Assembly (NCBI GenBank): GCA_965140355.1
Contig: OZ223194.1
Span: forward strand, 992,001-1,056,000
Source of the DNA: Acetobacterium sp965140355
Lineage (GTDB): Bacteria > Bacillota > Clostridia > Eubacteriales > Eubacteriaceae
DNA length: 64,000 nucleotides
Direction: 5' to 3'
Position 1 is the stretch's first letter. Each line of letters starts with the position of its first letter. A model generated the notes under the pieces. That model saw nothing but the letters and a program-made list of their open reading frames with translations, made no database searches and had not been told where the DNA came from. Made by a program: the position numbers and the translations under genes. Below are positions 16,816 to 27,000 of the stretch, piece after piece.

Positions 16816-18279
16816 TTAAGTTCCACAATATGTTTTATAGGGACTATTTGATAGTTCCGGTACGCGCATATATTCCTGATTAAGCAAATGATAATCGTAT
16901 GGTGCTTGAAGAACTTCTAATAACCGCTGCAAAGGCTTAAAATCATCGTGATCGTTAGCTGCTTGCAAAACGCTTTCAACCTGATGATTTCTGGGGATGA
17001 CCACCGGATTCGTTTGTTTCATTAACTGTTTGCTGTCTTGATTTGTTTGCACCTGTCTTTCCAAACGAGCTTTCCACCGATCATGCCAATCTTTGAAGGC
17101 CTCACTTTCATATAATGCTGACGACGAAGTTCGGTCCAGCGTCAAATCAACAAAGGTATTGGTATAATCAGCTTGGTATCGCTTCATTAGTCCCAGTAAT
17201 TCGGCAATCAACAGCTCGTCTTGCGGCTCTTCATTAGCAATCCCCAGCTTTGCTCGCATTCCCTGGAGCCAATCCGCCTGATATAATAAAGCAAAATTTT
17301 GCAGTGATGCTTCAACTATTTTAATCGCTTCTTTTTGATTTTCATCGATTAACGGAATCAGGGTCTCAGCCAAGCGGGCCAAATTCCATAGGTCAATATT
17401 GGGTTGGTTTCGATAAGCATACCGTCCCTGTAGATCAATCGAGCTAAATACCGTTTCCGGATCATAACGATCCATAAAGGCGCAAGGCCCATAATCGATT
17501 GTTTCGCCACTGATGGTCACATTATCGGTATTCATGACGCCATGAATAAAACCCACCCGTTGCCATTTGGCAATCAGCGAAGCCTGAACTTTGATGACTT
17601 CATCGAATAAACCAAGATAAACATTTGGCTTCGACTGAATCCACGGAAAATGACGATTAATGGCATAATCAGCCAGCGCTTTGACATCAGCAGTGGTTCC
17701 CCACTGGGCGGCATATTCAAAGGTTCCGACGCGAAGATGACTGGCCGCCACGCGTGTCAAAATCGCCCCTTTGAGAGGTGTTTCGCGATACACCGGATCA
17801 CCCGTTGTTATAACCGCCAAACTGCGTGTAGTTGGAATTCCCAAATAATGCATTGCTTCGCTGATCAGATATTCTCTAAGCATCGGTCCTAACGCCGCTT
17901 TACCATCGCCACTGCGCGAATACGGCGTCCTGCCTGATCCTTTAAGTTGGATATCCAGACGCTCGCCGGTTGGTGTGATCTGTTCGCCAATCAGCATTGC
18001 CCGACCATCTCCGAGCATTGTAAAATAGCCAAATTGATGACCTGCATAAGCCTGGGCAATCGGTTTAGCGTTGGTCGGCAAGGCCCGTCCAGCTAAGATA
18101 TCGATCCCCGCCTGACCGATTAGTGCTTCCGCATCCAACCCCAAATATCTAGCTAAAGGCTGATTCAAAATAACCAGTTTCGGAGCGCTGACCGTCGCTA
18201 ATTTTAGCGGGGCGTAGAATATTTCCGGCAATTGCGCGTAACTATTTTCCAAATTCCAACCGCCATCATTTTTTTCCAT
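16816..18279 (-). CDS. selO: Protein adenylyltransferase SelO (YdiU/UPF0061)
   Basis: A pseudokinase-fold enzyme that transfers AMP from ATP to Ser/Thr/Tyr of target proteins, linked to oxidative stress in other bacteria. The start MEKNDGGWNLENSYAQLP at 18279 lies behind AAGGAAGGG; the longer frame to 18339 is rejected. It has 487 residues, the usual length. Family motifs are YAGHQFGYF, GDGRAMLIGEQ, QLKGSGRTPYSR, LRVGTFEYAA, HGVMNTDNVTISGETIDYGPC and the C-terminal PELSNSPYKTYCGT, with a Cys where some eukaryotic homologues have selenocysteine. It is a single gene. Confidence 0.95.
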   Translation of the reverse strand: MEKNDGGWNLENSYAQLPEIFYAPLKLATVSAPKLVILNQPLARYLGLDAEALIGQAGIDILAGRALPTNAKPIAQAYAGHQFGYFTMLGDGRAMLIGEQITPTGERLDIQLKGSGRTPYSRSGDGKAALGPMLREYLISEAMHYLGIPTTRSLAVITTGDPVYRETPLKGAILTRVAASHLRVGTFEYAAQWGTTADVKALADYAINRHFPWIQSKPNVYLGLFDEVIKVQASLIAKWQRVGFIHGVMNTDNVTISGETIDYGPCAFMDRYDPETVFSSIDLQGRYAYRNQPNIDLWNLARLAETLIPLIDENQKEAIKIVEASLQNFALLYQADWLQGMRAKLGIANEEPQDELLIAELLGLMKRYQADYTNTFVDLTLDRTSSSALYESEAFKDWHDRWKARLERQVQTNQDSKQLMKQTNPVVIPRNHQVESVLQAANDHDDFKPLQRLLEVLQAPYDYHLLNQEYMRVPELSNSPYKTYCGT

Positions 18280-18348
18280 CGTTCTAACCCTTCCTTTCGT
18301 TTTCCCCAAGGCCCCAAGCGACCCAAACTGTCTAGCCAACTCTGATTT

Positions 18349-18558
18349 TTACCTTTTTGTTATTGATGATCTGTTTATAACATCTTTATCTTTTATCATT
18401 TTAAAATTAGTCAAAGGGACACCGCCTCTGACTACGATTTGTTTAGCCTGCACCGTGTATCCGATTTTTTCAAAAAAAGGTTTGGCTGTAATGGAAGCCT
18501 CTGTTTTAAAACAAACCACCTCTTCTTTGCCACGTCGTTCCGGTTGCCCAGACATCAA
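18349..18558 (-). pseudogene. GNAT acetyltransferase C-terminal remnant
   Basis: About 55 recognisable codons: CFKTEASITAKPFFEKIGYT followed by VQAKQIVVRGGVPLTNFKM. This is the typical last part of a GNAT enzyme (strand 5, helix 4 and terminal strands). The acetyl-CoA binding loop and N-terminal half are missing, and the sequence upstream does not continue the fold. It is the scar of a deleted gene upstream of selO. Confidence 0.72.
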
Positions 18559-18635
18559 GCTGTTCTTTTATCCTTATTGGTGTTAGAATAAAAACAAAAA
18601 ATGAAATAACCGCAAGTAAAATCAAGCTCGAATCA

Positions 18636-18660
18636 CTACATTTCTTTATAATAAATGTAG
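18636..18660 (+). promoter_or_regulatory. Inverted repeat around a TATAAT hexamer
   Basis: CTACATTT (18636-18643) and AAATGTAG (18653-18660) form a perfect 8-bp inverted repeat spanning TATAAT, 28 bases before the next regulator gene. It is a likely operator, perhaps for autoregulation. No good -35 is visible. Confidence 0.55.
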
Positions 18661-18687
18661 GGTGATTGAAACGAGGTGAATCGACAC

Positions 18688-19653
18688 ATGTACGAGTGGC
18701 ATCAACAAATTCAAACAATCGTTGATGAAATTGACAACTGTATTAAAAATTATAATGGCGAAGCCTTAACACTTCACTTTCTTTCTCACAAGCTGGGTTA
18801 TTCCGAATTTTATACCACCAGAAAGTTTAAAGAAATAGCCGGTATGCAATTTCGGGATTATCTGCGCCATCGGAAATTAGCCTTTGCGCTCAAAGAGGTC
18901 CGTGATCGTAACAAAAGCTTCTTAGATATCGCTTTCGATTATGGTTTTTCATCCCATGAAGCTTTTACCAGAGCTTTCAAGGGAACCTATGGTGTAACTC
19001 CCAGTGAGTACCGAAAAAAGCCTACCCCTGTCATTCTTCGTACAAAAATAAACCCTTTTGATCGCTACTTTTTTGGATTTGGAGAAATTGGTATGATTAA
19101 ATCGACAGCTGATGTTAAAATTTATTTTGTAACTATTCCAGCCCACAAATTTTTGCACATTAAAAACTATCAAAGTAATGGGTATTGGGATTTTTGGCAA
19201 AAGCAAAACCTTATTCCGGAACAAGACTACGAAACAATTTGCGGTTTGCTTGATAGTATCAAAGGCAAATTAGATGATGATGGCGGGAGCGAATCGAACA
19301 GTGGCAGTGGTCAATTGATGGCCTATATTAATGACCCCGACGGCCGACTCTGCGATTGGGGTATTCCCCGTACCGAGTGTTATGGTGCCCGTCTTCCTTT
19401 TGATTATAACGGCGAAATCCCATCCCAAATGCTGATGCTTGATGTTCCCGAGGCCGAATATATTGTTTTTGAACATGGGCCCTTCGATTATGAACAGGAA
19501 AATCGGAGTGTCGAAGCAACAATGGAAAAAGCCATGGCAACTTTTGATTTTGCCGACACGGGTTACTGCTTTGATCCTTCCCCCGGTAGAATTATTTATT
19601 TGTTATATAATCCCGAGCGGTTTTGGAAGTATATTAGACCGGTACGAAAGTAA
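18688..19653 (+). CDS. AraC-family regulator with GyrI-like domain (3)
   Basis: A 321-residue regulator (start ATG 18688 behind GAGGTG; a GTG at 18676 overlaps that site). The DNA-binding region covers about residues 10-110 (SHKLGYSEFYTTRKF; FLDIAFDYGFSSHEAFTRAF). The C-terminal 190 residues form an effector-binding domain with NGYWDFWQKQN and FEHGPFDYEQEN. It lies immediately upstream of and co-directional with the CprABC-like immunity operon, so it could influence that operon, although CprRK is also encoded there. Confidence 0.88.
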   Translation: MYEWHQQIQTIVDEIDNCIKNYNGEALTLHFLSHKLGYSEFYTTRKFKEIAGMQFRDYLRHRKLAFALKEVRDRNKSFLDIAFDYGFSSHEAFTRAFKGTYGVTPSEYRKKPTPVILRTKINPFDRYFFGFGEIGMIKSTADVKIYFVTIPAHKFLHIKNYQSNGYWDFWQKQNLIPEQDYETICGLLDSIKGKLDDDGGSESNSGSGQLMAYINDPDGRLCDWGIPRTECYGARLPFDYNGEIPSQMLMLDVPEAEYIVFEHGPFDYEQENRSVEATMEKAMATFDFADTGYCFDPSPGRIIYLLYNPERFWKYIRPVRK

Positions 19654-19810
19654 TTAGTCGTTTTGTCCTATTCTATCATATAACGGTTGCCATGGGGCTA
19701 ACCAACTCCCCTGCCGGGATGAGTTTTTTGAATAATTCCCTTCGTCCTTATAAATTCCTTAAAAATGACTGTTATCATAACCATAACAACTCACAATGGA
19801 GGAATTTATC

Positions 19811-20512
19811 ATGTCTGAGTACATCATACAAACAAATCATGTTTCTAAAAAATTTAAACAGACCGATGTCATAAAAGATTTATCGATGTCGGTTAAAAAA
19901 AATTCGGTCTACGGTTTATTAGGACCTAACGGTGCTGGTAAATCGACATTTTTGAAGATGGTTACCGGCATTATCCGACCCACTTCAGGCGAAATAATAT
20001 TCAATAATCACCCTTGGACTCGAAAAGATTTATTGCACATCGGTTCCTTAATCGAATCCCCGCCACTGTATGAGAATTTAACAGCATTTGAAAATTTAAA
20101 AGTACGTGCGCTGCTGCTGGGGATTTCCACAAATAGATGTCATCAAGTTTTACAACAAATGGACTTGATGGATACTAACAATAAAAAGGTAGCCAATTTT
20201 TCGTTGGGCATGAAACAGCGCTTAGGCATCGCCTTAGCGTTACTGAACAACCCCCAATTATTAGTTTTAGATGAACCAACAAACGGGTTAGACCCTTTTG
20301 GAATTGAAGAATTACGAGTCATGATTCGAACCTTTGCCGCATCAGGGATCGCGGTTATTATATCCAGTCATATTTTAAGTGAAATCCAACAAGTTGCCGA
20401 CGACATCGGGATTATCTACAATGGCACACTTCTATATCAAGATAAAATTGACGCCCATAAAAACCTCGAACAATTATTTATGGATATCATCAGAAAGGAG
20501 CGTGCTTCCTGA
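19811..20512 (+). CDS. Lantibiotic-immunity ABC transporter ATPase (CprA/LanF/BcrA-like)
   Basis: A 233-residue ATPase. The ATG at 19811 follows GGAGG. Walker A GPNGAGKST is at about 38-46, the signature is NFSLGMKQRLGIA, Walker B LLVLDEPTNGLDP, and switch H is in IISSHIL. It groups by pattern with the BcrA/LanF family (IIQTNHVSKKFK, ESPPLYENLTAFENL). With the two following permeases it forms a complete LanFEG-type immunity exporter. The organization ABC-permease-permease-RR-HK is that of CprABC-CprRK of Clostridioides difficile, which gives nisin and gallidermin resistance. Confidence 0.92.
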   Translation: MSEYIIQTNHVSKKFKQTDVIKDLSMSVKKNSVYGLLGPNGAGKSTFLKMVTGIIRPTSGEIIFNNHPWTRKDLLHIGSLIESPPLYENLTAFENLKVRALLLGISTNRCHQVLQQMDLMDTNNKKVANFSLGMKQRLGIALALLNNPQLLVLDEPTNGLDPFGIEELRVMIRTFAASGIAVIISSHILSEIQQVADDIGIIYNGTLLYQDKIDAHKNLEQLFMDIIRKERAS

Positions 20513-21273
20513 TGTTACAAGCCTATTTAAACGCAGAAAACTTAAAATTTAAACACTCTTTATTTAGAAAACTGATGCTATTTATTCCCGCTGCTTTAAT
20601 TCTAATCTCGTTGGTATTCATTTTTGTCGGGATTGGGTTAGGTGGTTTTTCAAGCGCAATGGTTTGCAATTGGTGTATGCCGATTGGATCTTTATCCGTT
20701 ATGTTTTTATGTCATTTAGTGAATAATAAAGATCAAAAACACGGCTACCGAACGCTTTATAGCTTACCGATCGACTTAAAGCAGATCTTTATTGCAAAAA
20801 CCATTTTGATCGCACTGAATCTTTTGATCATCTCATTATTACTGTCATTTATCACAGTTATCGCCGAATCCATCGTATCCGGTCTTTTTATTGCGCTAAG
20901 CCATAGCGGCTATTATCTTTTAGGTTATGGCTTATTGTGGCTCTCATTATTATGGCAGATCCCCTTCTGTTTGTTTTTGGATCAAAAAGTGGGATTTGCT
21001 GCTGCTGTGATCATCAATTTATTCGCCAGCGCATTCGGCGGTTTGTTTTTTTCCTTAACCCCTTTGTTTTGGTTTTTCCCTTATAGCTGGCCGGCCCGGT
21101 TTATGGTGACATTATTTGGCGTTTTACCCAACGGATTATTGGTCAATGGCGGTTCTCGATTGATTTTAAATCCCGGCGCAAGTGCGTTACTGGTATTAAT
21201 AAGCTTACTTATCGCATTGCTTCTGACGATTTTATTTTCCCGCTGGTACCGAAAGCAGGTGTATCGCAAATGA
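20512..21273 (+). CDS. Lantibiotic-immunity ABC permease (CprB/LanE-like)
   Basis: A 253-residue membrane protein with six hydrophobic segments (about residues 20-42, 55-72, 103-130, 138-160, 165-190, 218-240) and the family opening LQAYLNAENLKFKHS. The intracellular HGYRTLYSLPIDLKQIFIAK motif is typical of LanE/MutE permeases. Start and stop abut or overlap its neighbours, so it is translationally coupled within the operon. Role: removes cationic antimicrobial peptides from the membrane. Confidence 0.88.
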   Translation: MLQAYLNAENLKFKHSLFRKLMLFIPAALILISLVFIFVGIGLGGFSSAMVCNWCMPIGSLSVMFLCHLVNNKDQKHGYRTLYSLPIDLKQIFIAKTILIALNLLIISLLLSFITVIAESIVSGLFIALSHSGYYLLGYGLLWLSLLWQIPFCLFLDQKVGFAAAVIINLFASAFGGLFFSLTPLFWFFPYSWPARFMVTLFGVLPNGLLVNGGSRLILNPGASALLVLISLLIALLLTILFSRWYRKQVYRK

Positions 21274-21998
21274 CGATTTTAAGGGAGTTTTTTTCCAACT
21301 TTACCAAGATCAAACGTACGCCTGTTATTTTACTCCATTTGTTACCGCCGATCGTGATCACAACATTATTTTTCGTTTATTATGCTTCTGGCGGGTACCA
21401 TCTTATTTCCGATGTGCGCTTGTTTTTCGTAATTCTACAAATTGGTTATCCGATTTTTGTTAGTATTGTTGTCCCCATTTTAATCAATTTAGATCGCCAT
21501 AACGGGATTCAAAATGCGCTCGGTTTAGTCCCCTCGCGCAGCAGCGTATATCTGGGAAAATGGTTATTTTTAATGTTTCTTTCGGCGATCAATATGATAC
21601 TATATGAAGTGTGTTTCTATGTTGGGGTCAATTTTTTTCTAGGCATCAACATGCCCCCCTTCGGTGCGTCGCTGGTCATCTTTGGTGTTTTTTTATTTAG
21701 CAACTTATTTTTATATTTATTACACATACTGATTGCTTTTCGGTTTGGTTCAAGTCTTTCGGTTTTGACCGGGATATCCGGCACCATTTTAGCCGGTTAC
21801 TTCGAAAATGCGATTGGTGATAAAATTTGGCCCTTCATTCCCTGGGAGTGGGGTGTTCGGTTTTTGGAGAATTATTTTAACTTTTCAAATGTCCCTGTTT
21901 TTCCCGGAATTATTGCCCTGATGATAATGACTTCGTTTGTTCTGATTTTATCACTATTATGGTTTAGTCACTGGGAAGGCAACGTGATCCAAGAATAA
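21270..21998 (+). CDS. Lantibiotic-immunity ABC permease (CprC/LanG-like)
   Basis: A 242-residue membrane protein, six predicted segments, with the LanG-type motif DRHNGIQNALGLVPSRSSVYLGKWLF. It overlaps the preceding permease stop by four bases (ATGA). It is the third subunit of the immunity exporter and is followed by the response regulator gene 15 bases later behind AAAGGAGG. Confidence 0.87.
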   Translation: MTILREFFSNFTKIKRTPVILLHLLPPIVITTLFFVYYASGGYHLISDVRLFFVILQIGYPIFVSIVVPILINLDRHNGIQNALGLVPSRSSVYLGKWLFLMFLSAINMILYEVCFYVGVNFFLGINMPPFGASLVIFGVFLFSNLFLYLLHILIAFRFGSSLSVLTGISGTILAGYFENAIGDKIWPFIPWEWGVRFLENYFNFSNVPVFPGIIALMIMTSFVLILSLLWFSHWEGNVIQE

Positions 21999-22013
21999 AA
22001 AAGGAGGCAACCA

Positions 22014-22688
22014 ATGTCGAAATTGTTAGTGGTCGATGATGACCTTGAGATGCTGTCGCTGGTGCGCGCCGCCTTAGAAAAGGACGGCCACCAGATCGAC
22101 ACCGAAGCGGATGCCGCTACCGTACAGCCCGCTCGGTGCCAATTGTACGATCTTTTGCTGCTCGATGTGATGATGCCCAACGAAGACGGCTTTTCTCTTT
22201 GTCGCCGAATTCGGGCTGAGGTGGATTGTCCGATTCTCTTTTTAACCGCCAAGGCAGAAGACGCCGCCCTGGTCCAGGGCTTTGGTCTGGGCGCCGATGA
22301 TTACATTAAAAAACCATTCAGTCTTGCAGAGCTGCGCGCACGGGTAAACGCCCATCTGCGGCGGGAAGTCCGTCAGCCGACCCACACCCTGAGCCGCGGC
22401 GGTATACGCTTTGACATGCAGGCCAAAGTGGCCATCGCCGGCAAACACCCCTTGCCCTTTACCAAGGGCGAATACGCAATCTGTGAGTATCTGGCTCTGC
22501 ATGCCGGTCAGGTCTTTACCAAAGAACAATTATATGAAGCAGTTTTCGGTTTTGATGCCGAGGGCGAGCCGTCGGCTGTTGCTGAGCACATCAAAAATAT
22601 CCGCGCCAAGCTAAAAAGCGACGACATCAACCCCATCAAAACTGTTTGGGGGGTCGGCTACAAATGGCAAAAAAACAACGTTCTATAA
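22014..22688 (+). CDS. OmpR-family response regulator (CprR/LanR-like)
   Basis: A 224-residue regulator: receiver (KLLVVDDDLEML; phospho-D in LLLLDVMMPNEDG; KKPF) followed by a winged helix ending TVWGVGYKWQ. It is the fourth gene of the five-gene operon. GC content is visibly higher here and in the kinase gene than in the permeases just before, which hints at separate histories for transporter and regulator parts. It likely activates the operon promoter upstream of the ATPase gene. Confidence 0.9.
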   Translation: MSKLLVVDDDLEMLSLVRAALEKDGHQIDTEADAATVQPARCQLYDLLLLDVMMPNEDGFSLCRRIRAEVDCPILFLTAKAEDAALVQGFGLGADDYIKKPFSLAELRARVNAHLRREVRQPTHTLSRGGIRFDMQAKVAIAGKHPLPFTKGEYAICEYLALHAGQVFTKEQLYEAVFGFDAEGEPSAVAEHIKNIRAKLKSDDINPIKTVWGVGYKWQKNNVL

Positions 22689-23995
22689 GCCTTTCCTTGG
22701 TACTTTTACGCTTTGCCATCGTGATGCTTGGCAGTATGGTGTTTTGTTGTCTGCTATGGTATCTCTGCTTTGTGCGACTTGAAAACACTGGCGTTATTTA
22801 CCAGGGATACGTCTCTAACCAACAGATCGAACAAATGCTGGCCGGAGAGCCAAAAACTTTTGTTTCTCCGGATGACAACTTTCTGGCTGAGTACGCTTTG
22901 TTTGACCGAAACAACGAACTGTTAGAAAGTAACGTAGCGGGGAAAAAGCTGGAAGTCCTAGCTGGGTTTTTAGCGGTAGACGCCCACAACATTAATGTTT
23001 CGCGATACACTTACGCGGATAACAGCACCATCATCTTTCACTGGTATTACCGAGCCGAGTTTGTTGACCCGCTGTTGCGCGACATGTTGCCCCCCTTTGA
23101 ATACCTATGGCTGGCGACACTTGGTGTTGCCTGGGTGCTTTGTCTGCTGTTTAACACCTTGTGGCTGCGTCGGTACCTCGCCGCCAAGCTAAAACTATTT
23201 GGCGAGGTGAGCGAGAAGGTCGGTGCACAAGAGCTGGATTTCGCAATTCCCCACGCCGGCATCCGCGAGTACGACCAGGCGCTCAATGCAATGGAGCATA
23301 TGCGGGCGGCGTTGTACCAGTCTCTGTCTGACCAATGGGCGACCCAACAAAAACGCGAGGCGGAAATAGCCGCACTCGCGCATGATTTAAAAACCCCGCT
23401 CACCTTGGTGGGCGGTAATGCCGAACTTTTGCTGGATGAAGAACTGCCTGAGCGTAGCCGTAAAATGGTGGCCACGATTGTGGCCAGCAACGACCGGGCC
23501 AAACACTATCTCGCCAGCTTGCTGGAAACCTCTGCCGGTGCCGATGAAAGCTTTGAAGACACCAGTCTACCCGCCATGTTTAACGAACTTTGTCAACGTA
23601 CAATGACAATCGCCGAAACCAGACGGATTTACCTGCACACCCAAAATAAACTGCTCGGTGCTGCAAACATTCAGAAAGACCATTTACTTCGCGCCCTCGC
23701 GAATGTGGTACAAAATGCTATCGAGCATACCCCGGCGGGCAAAAACGTGTATTTGGAAGGCCACATGATCGATAACGGCTGGCAAATTACGGTGTGTGAT
23801 GAAGGTCCCGGTTTTAGCAACGCGGCATTACACCATGCTACCGAACGCCTCTGGCGTGATGATCCCGCGCGTGGCGTTGATGGACACAATGGCCTGGGTT
23901 TGTGGTTTGCCGCCCAAGTCGTAAAAACCCACGCCGGACAACTGGAACTGCAAAACTGCGATTCTGGTGGGATGGTTACAATTACGTTCGGCTAA
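22664..23995 (+). CDS. Sensor histidine kinase (CprK/LanK-like)
   Basis: A 443-residue kinase. The ATG at 22664 lies inside the regulator's end, behind a G-rich site. Two membrane helices (about residues 8-34 and 147-170) bracket a roughly 110-residue extracytoplasmic sensor. A HAMP-like linker, H in ALAHDLKTPLTLVGG, N box VVQNAIEHTP, and G boxes DEGPGFS and GLGLWFAAQVV follow. The large outer loop suggests direct peptide sensing, unlike the BceS-like kinases elsewhere in the window. A diverged copy of part of this gene (23801-23867) lies at 32931-32998. Confidence 0.9.
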   Translation: MAKKQRSISLSLVLLRFAIVMLGSMVFCCLLWYLCFVRLENTGVIYQGYVSNQQIEQMLAGEPKTFVSPDDNFLAEYALFDRNNELLESNVAGKKLEVLAGFLAVDAHNINVSRYTYADNSTIIFHWYYRAEFVDPLLRDMLPPFEYLWLATLGVAWVLCLLFNTLWLRRYLAAKLKLFGEVSEKVGAQELDFAIPHAGIREYDQALNAMEHMRAALYQSLSDQWATQQKREAEIAALAHDLKTPLTLVGGNAELLLDEELPERSRKMVATIVASNDRAKHYLASLLETSAGADESFEDTSLPAMFNELCQRTMTIAETRRIYLHTQNKLLGAANIQKDHLLRALANVVQNAIEHTPAGKNVYLEGHMIDNGWQITVCDEGPGFSNAALHHATERLWRDDPARGVDGHNGLGLWFAAQVVKTHAGQLELQNCDSGGMVTITFG

Positions 23996-24054
23996 ACCGC
24001 CAAGGATTCTATGCAACGAATCACCTTCTTAATTTTTTTATCGACTCAAGGCCC

Positions 24055-27000
24055 CTAATACGCCGACAGATCGGTCTCATTTTTAACCACCTTAACCAGC
24101 AGTGCTTCCAGTCGCAGGGCACTGCCAACCGTCCCCAACTTCTCGCCATCTGCGTACCAAGCGGCGCTTTCTGTCGGCAGATCGCCGATATTCTGGACAT
24201 GGCCGCGGTAGTAAACGCTGTATCCCGGATACGGCTTGCCAGCTTTGTCGGTCAGCACCAGTTTGACCGCTTCAATCCGCAGGCTTTCACCGCGGGTACC
24301 GGCGTAGGCGCCGTCTTTCGTCCAATCGGCACAATCGTTCTCGTCATAAAGCCAACCTTTGTTCTCGACATGGACGTTATAACGCAGTTCCATCCCTGTC
24401 GGAACAGCATCCTCAAGGCGGATTTCAAAACCCTCAATCCGCTTGCTCTGGCCAACCGTCCCGATTATCTCGGGGCTGTTAACCCAACTGCCATCAAGCG
24501 GGTAGTCGCCAATATTCTGAATATGTCCGCGGTAAGCCACCGTCACTAATTTTTCCGCAACTGGTGCTTCCGCAACTGTAAAGCTTAATGGTATTGAAAC
24601 AGAAGCTCCATTTGTTCCGACAATGCTAAGGCTTTCATTATAGCTACCAGCCGCAAGTCCCAGTTTCGGCTGGATCGTAAAGGTAACTGTTTCATCTTTG
24701 TTCAAAAGATTATTACTAAGCGGACCAATGGCGTAATGCTCGGAAGTTGGCTGCGTCAGTGTCACGCTTTGATTTCCGGTGTTTTTCACCGTCATGGTCT
24801 GGATTGCCGGAGGAGTGGTGTAACCTGCCATCAAGCTCCCAAAGCTAATGGCACTCGACGTAGTGATGAGGTGCGCTTCCGGATCCGGTGTTGGTGAATC
24901 TCCGCCAGTGTTTCCACCGTTATTACCGCTTGATGCTGAGCTTATGTAGATACTCAATGCCTTGATATCATCACCTTCATTGTTTATCGCCTTGACGGTA
25001 AAGCTGAACGTACCACTCGTTGTCGGCGTTCCGCTGATGTGGCCAGTATTCGCGTTGAGTGTCAAACCGTCCGGCAGATCGCCGCTGTCGATGCTCCAAG
25101 TAATCAGCGAATCGGCGGTAGCAGTAAGGGATTTGCCGTAAGCGGTACCGACCACGCCATTATCCAGTGAATTTGTGGTAATTGCCGGAGCCACTTTGAC
25201 CGTAATGCTCTGGCTCACCGACTGGTTATCGGCAGTGTAGGTGATGTTAACCGCGCTATCGCTGTCGGAAAGTCCGGTGCCATTCGTTGGCGTCGTGGTA
25301 ATGCCTTTGGTAGCAAAATCAGCCAAGGGTACATCCTCCGTTGTGCTGTTGCTCTTATTCAGGGTTACCACCAGACCGCTTAGGTCAAGAAGCTCACCGG
25401 CGGTATAAGTAATCTTGGTCGGTGCCGTTTTTACCGTAACCGATGTTACAGTCACGGCTGCCGGATTGACCATAATGCTCTGACTCACCGACTGATGATC
25501 GGCGGTGTAGGTGATGTTAACCGCGCTATCACTGTCGGAAAGTCCGGTGCCATTCGTTGGCGTCGTGGTAATGCCTTTCGTTCCAAAATCAGCCCAGGGT
25601 ACATCCTCCGTTGTGCTGTTGCTCTTATTCAGGGTTACCACCAAACCGCTTAGGTCAAGAAGATCACCGGCGGTATAAGTAATCTTGGTCGGTGCCGTTT
25701 TTACCGTAACCGATGTTACAGTCACGACTGCCGGATTGACCGTAATGCTCTGACTCACCGACTGATGATCGACGGTGTAGGTAATGGTAACCGCGTTATC
25801 ACTGTCGGAAAGTCCGGTGCCATTCGTTGGCGTCGTGGTAATGCCTTTGGTAGCAAAATCAGCCAAGGGTACATCCTCCGTTGTGCTGTTGCTCTTATTC
25901 AGAGTTACCACCAGACCGCTTAGGTCAAGAAGATCACCGGCGGTATAAGTAATCTTGGTCGGTGCCGTTTTTACCGTAACCGATGTTACAGTCACGACTG
26001 CCGGATTGACCGTAATGCTCTGACTCACCGACTGATGATCGGCGGTGTAGGTAATGGTAACCGCATTATCACTGTCGGAAAGTCCGGTGCCATTCGTTGG
26101 CGTCGTGGTAATGCCTTTGGTAGCAAAATCAGCCAAGGGTACATCCTCCGTTGTGCTGTCACTCTTATGCAGAGTGACCTCCAGACCGCTTAGGTCAAGA
26201 AGATCACCGGCGGTATAAGTAATCTTGGTCGGTGCCGTTTTTACCGTAACCGATGTTACAGTCACGGCTGCCGGATTGACCGTAATGCTCTGACTCACCG
26301 ACTGATGATCGACGGTGTAGGTAATGGTAACCGCGTTATCACTGTCGGAAAGTCCAGTGCCATTCGTTGGCGTCGTGGTAATGCCTTTGGTAGCAAAATC
26401 AGCCAAGGGTACATCCTCCGTTGTGCTGTTGCTCTTATTCAGGGTTACCACCAGACCAGTCAGGTCAAGAAGATCACCGGCGGTATAAGTAATCTTGGTC
26501 GGTACCGTTTTTACCGTAACCGATGTTACGGTAATAAGTTCTGCCTCCGTTTTAAAGCTGCCGATGCTACTTGCTGCCGTTTCATTATCTGCACTGTCAA
26601 TATATGCACCCGCTTCAAGTGTGACGGTATATGTTGTATTATAATCCAAGGATAGCGGCACCGTGCCGTTTAAGAATTTCTGGATCGGAATAGATGCCTT
26701 GCAGTCTGAACCGATTCCACCGACATACCCATCACTTGCTCCGATGGTATAGCTGTAATCATTCGTGCCGTCAGAAATTGTTACACTTTTGTTTTCTACG
26801 GCTGTAACAGTTTCACTAAAGCCCAATACCATATCCGCAACCGATAGCGCCACACTTGTCCCTGACGGAGAAACGAGATTGACTATCGGCACTGTATTGT
26901 CTATTTCAACAAACACGCCGGAAATGGTAATGGGATTATCCGGCATCGTGAAGCTGGTGCCGCTGATACTGTAGTCGTGACTACCATCATTATATTTCAG

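Noticed and set aside
25195..26535. Regularly spaced repeats considered as a CRISPR array
   Set aside because: The 270-bp units are contiguous, in frame and translate to Ig-like domains; there are no short repeats separated by unique spacers.
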